Source: Anaerolineales bacterium UBA3940 (GTDB lineage: Bacteria; Chloroflexota; Anaerolineae; Aggregatilineales; UBA3940). From it: a DNA stretch of 11,179 nt. The stretch is from positions 1 to 11,179 of the forward strand of contig DGDY01000158.1 in assembly GCA_002385675.1 (NCBI GenBank). The letters run 5' to 3'. Of the stretch, positions 6,140 to 11,179 are shown piece by piece. The notes below the pieces were generated by a model. It saw only the letters and a list, made by a program, of their open reading frames with translations. It searched no databases and was not told the origin of the DNA. A program made the translations under genes and the position numbers. How positions within the stretch are numbered: position 1 is the first letter of the stretch; each line of letters opens with the position of its first letter.

Positions 6140-6178
6140 CCCCGGCCCGGCGCGGGCTGAGGGGACGGTAACATTTTT
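6140..6178 (+). terminator. Probable terminator of the permease operon
   Basis: Immediately past the stop codon, GCCCG (6145-6149) pairs with CGGGC (6153-6157) and an outer CCCC (6140-6143) with GGGG (6161-6164) across a small internal loop. A run of five T residues follows at 6174-6178. The nine-base gap between stem and T tract makes it imperfect as an intrinsic terminator, but position and composition fit. Confidence 0.5.
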
Positions 6179-6204
6179 GCCGCGCGTCTAAAACATACTA
6201 TAAT
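6177..6204 (+). promoter_or_regulatory. Promoter of the cyclase/ATPase signalling operon
   Basis: A perfect TATAAT (6199-6204) lies in an AT-rich island, with TTGCCG (6177-6182) 16 bp upstream or TTTGCC at 17 bp as the -35 box. The start site should be near 6211, giving a leader of about 170 nt before the ATG at 6380. The promoter partly overlaps the T tract of the upstream terminator and the Fur-box-like sequence. Confidence 0.65.
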
Positions 6205-6217
6205 GATAATGATTGTC
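6199..6217. promoter_or_regulatory. Fur-box-like operator overlapping the -10 box
   Basis: Positions 6199-6217 match the classical 19-bp Fur consensus GATAATGATAATCATTATC at 16 of 19 positions. Viewed as the 7-1-7 palindrome, the left half TGATAAT is perfect and the right half ATTGTCG has two mismatches. A repressor bound here would block RNA polymerase directly. Because the -10 box TATAAT itself contributes several of the matching bases, part of the resemblance could be fortuitous; no Fur gene is in the window. Confidence 0.4.
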
Positions 6218-6234
6218 GCGCTTTCAGGCGCGAC
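6215..6234 (+). promoter_or_regulatory. Stem-loop at the 5' end of the signalling-operon leader
   Basis: A perfect 7-bp stem (GTCGCGC at 6215-6221, GCGCGAC at 6228-6234) with a 6-nt loop begins only about four bases after the predicted transcription start. Such a position suits a 5' stabilising hairpin. It is followed by a pyrimidine-rich stretch with CTTTTC rather than a clean T tract, so attenuation is possible but less likely. Confidence 0.5.
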
Positions 6235-6325
6235 CTACCTTTTCATTTCGCTTTCACTCTCGCCCCCGCGCCTCACCCCCTTTCCCCACGCATCCTGTTC
6301 GTCGCACGACCGCACCAACTCGCTC
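6235..6325 (+). promoter_or_regulatory. C-rich, G-poor leader segment
   Basis: This untranslated stretch is dominated by C and T, with runs such as CTCACCCCCTTTCCCC and very few G residues, unlike the coding sequence around it. C-rich, G-poor, unstructured RNA is the usual composition of Rho-loading (rut) sites. I see no coding frame or strong hairpin in it. A regulatory role is an inference from composition. Confidence 0.3.
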
Positions 6326-6379
6326 CAGTGATGATGCGAGGCTATTCACGGCTGTGGACGACAATCAGGAGCATGGGGG

Positions 6380-9300
6380 ATGATCTGTCCGAACTGCCAC
6401 ACACACAACCCCGCAGGCGCGAAGTACTGCGTGAACTGCGGGTACAGCCTGCCAGAATCCTGCCCCCACTGCGGTGTGGAGACGCCGGTCGCGGCGCGGT
6501 TCTGCCTAAACTGCGGCTCACCGCTCGCCAGGCCGCCCCTGAACCCCGTACCTGCCGCCCATGACCCCGATCCCGCAGCCGATCTGGACAGCTCGCTTGA
6601 GGCACTGAACCGCCGTGCACGGGTCGTCGGGGAGCGCCGGGTTGTGACGGCGCTGTTTTGCGATGTAACCGGCTCAACCGCGATGGCCGAGCAGCTTGAC
6701 CCCGAAGACTGGGTCATGATCATGAACGGCGCGTTCGGGCACCTCATCCGCCCGGTGTACCGCTATGAAGGCACGGTCGCGCGGCTGATGGGCGATGCCA
6801 TCCTCGCGTTTTTCGGCGCGCCGGTCGCGCATGAGGACGACCCGGAGCGCGCCGTGCTCGCCGGGCTGGAGATGCTCAGCACCATCAAGCCGTATTGCGA
6901 GCGCATCCGCCAGCGCTTCGGCCTGGATTTCAACGTGCGCGTGGGCATCAACACCGGGCCGGTCGTCGTGGGCGAGGTCGGCTCGGAGCTGGCGATGGAG
7001 TACACGGCGATGGGTGACGCGGTGAACGTCGCGGCGCGCATCGAGGAGACCGCTGCGCCGGGCACGGTGCAGATCTCCGAAACCACCTACCGGCGTGTGG
7101 CGCGGCTGTTCGAGGTCGAGCCGCTTGGCCCGATCCAGGTCAAGGGGAAGCGCACGCCGATCCCCGTGTACCGCGTGCTGGGGCGCAGGTCGGACATCAG
7201 GCTGGTGCGCGGCGGCGAGGGGCGGCGCGCGCCGCTCGTCGGGCGTGATGCCGAGCGGGCCAGGCTGAGCGCGATCATCGGCGAGGTGCTTCAGGGGCGC
7301 GGGCAGATCGTGTTCCTGGTCGGCGAGGCCGGGCTTGGCAAGAGCCGCCTCATTGAGGAGACCCGCCAGGAGTGGGAGCGGCAGGGCGGGCGGCGCGGCG
7401 ATTGGTCGGACAGCCGGGGCCTCGCATATGACAGCGCCCACCCCTACGGCATGTTCGTGCAGCGGCTGTACCAGTACTTCGGCGTGCTGCCCGACGACAC
7501 GCCCGCCGTGATCCGGGAGAAGGTCGCGCAGGGGGCGGTCAACATGCCGAGCGGGCAGGGCACACTGGTCACCCACGCGGTTGAGATGTTACTCGCCGCG
7601 GATGGGACTTCCGACGAGCCGCAGCCTGAAGGCGAGGTCGTCCGGCGACAGCTTGCCGATACCGCCGTCAAGCTCTGGCGGGCGCTCGGCAAGAACGCGC
7701 CCGGCGTCTCGGTGTTTGACGACCTGCACTGGGCCGACTCCGCCTCGGTGGACCTGCTCATCCACCTTTTTCAGGTGGTAGAAAACTCGCCGATCCTCTT
7801 CCTGTGTGCGATGCGCCCCTACCACGACTCGCTCGCCTGGCAGGCCAAAGAGATCGCCGCGAGGCGCTACCCCGACCGCTACACGGAGATCAGCCTGGGG
7901 CCGCTCTCCGACGATGACAGCCGGGCGCTGGTCGACAGCCTGCTCGAAAACGCGGACGAGGCGGCCTCACTGCGCGAGCTGATCCTGAGCAAAGCCGAGG
8001 GTAACCCCTTTTTTGTCGAGGAGGTCGTGCGCGCGCTCGTGGACGAGGGCACGGTCGTGCAGGACGAGGCGAGCGGGCGCTGGCAGGTTGTGGCAAGCGT
8101 CGATGACATCGTCATCCCGGACAGCCTGCGCGGGCTGCTGATGGCCCGCATCGACCGGCTGGAGGAGGAGACGCGGCGCACGCTCCAGCTTGCCGCTGTG
8201 ATCGGGCGCTCGTTCCACTATCGCGTGCTGGAGCGCATTTCGGGCGCCGCCGGGCGGCTCGACGAGCAGATCAGGCTGCTGGAGCAGTCCGACCTGATTC
8301 AGGAGGCGGCACGCACCCCCGAACTGGAGTACATGTTCCGGCATGAGATGACGCGCGAGGCGGCCTACCACTCGATCCTGCGCATCGAGCGGCGGCGCTT
8401 CCACCAGCGGGTCGGGGAGGCCGTCGAGGAACTGTTCGCCAACCGGCTGGAGGACGAGGCCGACCGGCTCGCCTACCACTTCGAGCAGGCCGGGGACGAC
8501 GCGCGCGCGCTGGATTATTACACAATGGCGGGCAACCGGGCCGCGCGCCTGTACGCCAACACAGAGGCCGCCGCCCACTACACGCGCGCGCTGGTGCTTG
8601 CCCGGCAGTTAGATGTGCCCGGCGACCACCTCGCCCACCTATACGGCAGGCGCGGGCGCATGTACGAGTTGAACGGGCGGTACGACGAGGCGCTCGCCAA
8701 CTACCGGGAGCTTGAAGCGCTGGGCGTCGAGCGGGACGACCCCGCGATGGTGCTTGCAGCGCTCATCCCGCAGGCGACCGTGCATGTCGTGCCGACGATG
8801 CGCTTCGATGCGAACGAGGGCCGGGCGCTCAGCGAGCGCGCGCTGGCGCTCGCCCGCGAGCTTGAGGACCACGGCGCTGAGTCGGAGGCGCTGTGGAACA
8901 TGATGCTGCTCGACTACTTCACCGGCAACATCAACCGCTCGCTGGAGTACGGCGAGCAGGCATTGAGCATCGCGCGGCAGCACCAGCTTCAGCGGCAGGA
9001 GGCCTACGCCCTGCACGACCTTGCGCGGGCCTACATGGCCGCCGGGCGCACGGAGGAGGCCTGGGAAGCCGAGATGAAGGCGTACAACGCCTGGCGCGAG
9101 CTTGGCAACATCCCCATGCTGGCGGACAGCCTTGGCTCGCTGGCCGACGGCGCGTTCCTCATCGGGGACCTCGATGCGGCGCTCAAGTACGCCGAGGAGG
9201 GGGTGCGCCTCAGCCGCTCCATCTCGAACTACTGGGGCGAGTCGTACAACCTCGGCACGCTGGGCACGCTGCACGTCGAGCGCGGGAACGTCAGTGAGGG

Positions 9301-10039
9301 CATGCAGATGATCCGCGACTCGATGCTGCTCGCAGAGCAGGCGAACTTCCTCGCGGTGGACGCCAGCGCCTCGGCCATCCTTTCCTTCTTCTACTCGCAG
9401 TTCGGCGATATGGCGTCTGCCTTCCGCATCGCCCGCCCGTTGCTGAACGAGAAAGGGCAGAGCACGCTGTTTCCCCAGCTTGGCGAGCTTGTCCACGGGC
9501 TGCTATACGCGGCTGCCGGGGACTTCGACCGGGCCGCCGAATACCTCGACGGCACAACCTTCGACAGCTTACCGGTGGAGTCGATGTCCGTCTACAGCGC
9601 GATCATCGCGGATAACCTGGCGGCGCTCGCCGCGGACCGGGGCAACTACGACGAGGCGCTATCCATTACCGGGCGGATGATCGACCATATGCGCAAGATG
9701 GGCCAACGCATTTTCCTGCCGGACCTGTTGCACCGGCAGGGGAAGCTGCTCCTCGCACTTGAACGGTTGAACGATGCGCATGAGGCCCTCCTGCAAGCGC
9801 GGGCGGAAGCCGAGACGATGCGGTCGCGGCGCAGCCTGTGGAGCATCCTGCTCTCGCTGGCGGATGTCGAGGAGCAGCTTGGCGACAGCGAGGCGGCGGA
9901 GGCGTGCCGGGCGGAGGCCCGCGACGTGGTCGACTACCTGGCCGACCACATGGACGACCCCGCGCTGCATGCCGCCTTCCTCGCGCTGCCCCGGGTGGAC
10001 GCCTTAATGGGGACAAAACCGACGTTCAAGAGGAGATAG
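6380..10039 (+). CDS. Zinc-ribbon, class III nucleotide cyclase, STAND-type ATPase and TPR signalling protein
   Basis: A 1219-residue soluble multidomain protein. Residues 1-49 hold two zinc ribbons: CPNC (3-6) with CVNC (17-20) and CPHC (28-31) with CLNC (42-45). Residues about 85-268 form a class III adenylate/guanylate cyclase domain: metal-binding Asp95 (ALFCDVTGST) and Asp139 (RLMGDAILAFFG), and the transition-state pair Asn216 and Arg220 in GDAVNVAARIE. The lysine often preceding the second metal Asp is Arg135. An AAA/STAND ATPase follows, with APLVGRDAE, Walker A GEAGLGKS (315-322) and Walker B VFDDLHWAD (Asp447-Asp448). From about residue 697 to the end are TPR-like helical repeats. 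The family is thought to couple ligand or partner sensing by the TPR part to cyclase output. AGGAG eight nucleotides before the ATG supports the start. The next gene begins 7 nt after the stop, so they form an operon. Confidence 0.9.
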   Translation: MICPNCHTHNPAGAKYCVNCGYSLPESCPHCGVETPVAARFCLNCGSPLARPPLNPVPAAHDPDPAADLDSSLEALNRRARVVGERRVVTALFCDVTGSTAMAEQLDPEDWVMIMNGAFGHLIRPVYRYEGTVARLMGDAILAFFGAPVAHEDDPERAVLAGLEMLSTIKPYCERIRQRFGLDFNVRVGINTGPVVVGEVGSELAMEYTAMGDAVNVAARIEETAAPGTVQISETTYRRVARLFEVEPLGPIQVKGKRTPIPVYRVLGRRSDIRLVRGGEGRRAPLVGRDAERARLSAIIGEVLQGRGQIVFLVGEAGLGKSRLIEETRQEWERQGGRRGDWSDSRGLAYDSAHPYGMFVQRLYQYFGVLPDDTPAVIREKVAQGAVNMPSGQGTLVTHAVEMLLAADGTSDEPQPEGEVVRRQLADTAVKLWRALGKNAPGVSVFDDLHWADSASVDLLIHLFQVVENSPILFLCAMRPYHDSLAWQAKEIAARRYPDRYTEISLGPLSDDDSRALVDSLLENADEAASLRELILSKAEGNPFFVEEVVRALVDEGTVVQDEASGRWQVVASVDDIVIPDSLRGLLMARIDRLEEETRRTLQLAAVIGRSFHYRVLERISGAAGRLDEQIRLLEQSDLIQEAARTPELEYMFRHEMTREAAYHSILRIERRRFHQRVGEAVEELFANRLEDEADRLAYHFEQAGDDARALDYYTMAGNRAARLYANTEAAAHYTRALVLARQLDVPGDHLAHLYGRRGRMYELNGRYDEALANYRELEALGVERDDPAMVLAALIPQATVHVVPTMRFDANEGRALSERALALARELEDHGAESEALWNMMLLDYFTGNINRSLEYGEQALSIARQHQLQRQEAYALHDLARAYMAAGRTEEAWEAEMKAYNAWRELGNIPMLADSLGSLADGAFLIGDLDAALKYAEEGVRLSRSISNYWGESYNLGTLGTLHVERGNVSEGMQMIRDSMLLAEQANFLAVDASASAILSFFYSQFGDMASAFRIARPLLNEKGQSTLFPQLGELVHGLLYAAAGDFDRAAEYLDGTTFDSLPVESMSVYSAIIADNLAALAADRGNYDEALSITGRMIDHMRKMGQRIFLPDLLHRQGKLLLALERLNDAHEALLQARAEAETMRSRRSLWSILLSLADVEEQLGDSEAAEACRAEARDVVDYLADHMDDPALHAAFLALPRVDALMGTKPTFKRR

Positions 10040-10046
10040 GGATCGT

Positions 10047-11179
10047 ATGGCAAAGCCGAGCATTCTAGCCGTAGACGACGAACCCCAGGTGCTGAACGCC
10101 GTTGTGCGCGACATCCGGGCGCGGTTTGGCCGCGACTACCGGGTGCTGAAGGCTGGCTCCGGGCAGGAGGCCCTCCAGCTTGTGCAGGAACTCAAGAAGC
10201 GCAACGAGCCGCTCGCCCTGTTTGTCGTCGACCAGCGCATGCCAGAGATGACCGGCACGGAGTTCCTTGCAGAGGCGCGCAAGTACTACCCGGACGCGCG
10301 CAAGATGCTCCTGACGGCTTATGCCGATACGCAGGCGGCCATCGAAAGCATCAACACCATCGAGCTGGATTACTACCTGCTCAAGCCCTGGCACCCGCCG
10401 GAGCAGCACCTGTACCCCGTGGTTGAAGACCTGCTCAGCGACTGGGCCGCGACGGCGGAGATGCCGTACGAGGGCATCCGTGTGGCGGGCACGCTGTGGT
10501 CGCCGACGAGCCACCGCGTCAAGGACTTCCTCGCCCGCAACCGCATCCCGTACCAGTGGCTGGACATCGAGAAGGATGAGGAGGCCCGCACGCTGTTCGA
10601 GGCGGTGACGGATGAGAACTACAGTATGCCCGCCGTGTTCTTCCCGGATGGCACGGTGCTCATCGACCCGGGCAGCCGCGAGCTTGCCGAGAAGCTCGGC
10701 ATGCACACCGACGCCTCCGACACCTACTACGACCTCATCATCGTGGGCGCGGGGCCTGCCGGGCTGGGGGCCGCCGTATACGGCGCGTCGGAAGGGCTGC
10801 GCACCGCGCTGATCGAGCGCGAGGCGACCGGCGGGCAGGCAGGCACCAGCTCGCGCATTGAGAACTACCTCGGCTTCCCCAAGGGGCTGAGTGGCGCGGA
10901 CCTCGCGCGGCGGGCGACGGCGCAGGCGGAGCGGCTCGGCGCGGAGATCCTCATTCCGCAGGAGGTGTGCGGCATCCGCGCGGAGGACCCGTACCGCATT
11001 GTGCGGCTTGTAGACGGCACGGAACTAAGCTGCCGGGCGCTGGTGCTGGCAACGGGCGTCAACGTGCGGCGGCTCGACGCGCCGGGCGTGGCAGAGCTGA
11101 CCGGGCGGGGCGTGTACTACGGCGCTGCCGTGACCGAGGCGGCCTACTACCGGGACGAGCATATTGTGGTCATCGGCGG
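10047..11179 (+). CDS. Fused response regulator and thioredoxin-reductase-like flavoprotein (runs off right edge)
   Basis: The frame is open from the ATG at 10047 to the end (377 codons visible). Residues 1 to about 125 are a CheY-like receiver: ILAVDDE with Asp10-Asp11, phosphoacceptor Asp62 in VVDQRMPEMTG, Thr90 and Lys113 (LLKPW). Residues about 141-222 look like a thioredoxin/glutaredoxin fold (GIRVAGTLWSPTSHRVKDFL, later MPAVFFPDGT), but the CxxC position reads WSPTSH. From about 228 a TrxR-like domain begins: FAD motif GAGPAG (234-239), then GGQAGTSSRIENYLGFP and LVLATG. Where TrxR has its CATC motif this protein reads YYGAAVTEAAYY, so the disulfide-reducing cysteines are absent there. 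The window ends in VVIG, at the start of the expected NADPH-binding motif. AGGG five nucleotides upstream, or AGGAG eleven upstream, supports translation. RefSeq uses the name fused response regulator/thioredoxin-disulfide reductase for this architecture. Confidence 0.9.
   Translation, partial: MAKPSILAVDDEPQVLNAVVRDIRARFGRDYRVLKAGSGQEALQLVQELKKRNEPLALFVVDQRMPEMTGTEFLAEARKYYPDARKMLLTAYADTQAAIESINTIELDYYLLKPWHPPEQHLYPVVEDLLSDWAATAEMPYEGIRVAGTLWSPTSHRVKDFLARNRIPYQWLDIEKDEEARTLFEAVTDENYSMPAVFFPDGTVLIDPGSRELAEKLGMHTDASDTYYDLIIVGAGPAGLGAAVYGASEGLRTALIEREATGGQAGTSSRIENYLGFPKGLSGADLARRATAQAERLGAEILIPQEVCGIRAEDPYRIVRLVDGTELSCRALVLATGVNVRRLDAPGVAELTGRGVYYGAAVTEAAYYRDEHIVVIG

Noticed and set aside
10065..10706. 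213-codon minus-strand frame at the right end
   Set aside because: It mirrors the receiver-TrxR fusion, whose receiver and FAD motifs are unambiguous on the plus strand.

Overview
The window is a stretch of high-GC bacterial chromosome with densely packed genes. I see no mobile elements, CRISPR arrays, tRNAs or rRNAs. The gene style fits a Chloroflexota-type organism: a long Zn-ribbon/class III cyclase/ATPase/TPR protein, a response regulator fused to a thioredoxin-reductase-like enzyme, and an Fsr-like MFS pump. That placement is an inference from architecture and codon use, not a demonstrated affiliation. Shine-Dalgarno sites and sigma70-type promoters are clear and conventional.

Left part (1-2096, minus strand). 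The beginning of a glutamate-racemase-like gene runs off the left edge, and its first active-site motif appears to be lost. Upstream of it, in transcription order, lie two tandem terminator hairpins, ribosomal protein L19 (rplS) with a strong promoter and a roughly 200-nt structured leader, and then an MFS transporter. The rplS promoter sits directly beside the transporter's stop codon.

Middle part (2231-6138, plus strand). A PLP-dependent trans-sulfuration-family enzyme is transcribed divergently from the MFS gene. It is followed by an orphan protein with one C-terminal membrane segment, and then by a lactate-permease-family transporter. A 67-residue two-helix membrane protein follows 25 nt after the permease and may be its accessory subunit. 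A terminator-like hairpin closes this unit.

Right part (6139-11179, plus strand). An AT-rich promoter overlaps a sequence resembling the classical Fur box (16 of 19 positions). It would drive a transcript that opens with a 5'-end hairpin and a C-rich, G-poor leader. The first gene encodes a 1219-residue signalling protein: two zinc ribbons, a class III nucleotide cyclase domain, a STAND-type ATPase and a TPR tail. Seven nucleotides later begins a response-regulator receiver fused to a thioredoxin-fold domain without cysteines and a TrxR-like flavoprotein without the usual CxxC; it runs off the right edge. Together these look like a metal- or redox-linked signalling operon, the most interesting system in the window. 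Its function is inferred from domains and context only.
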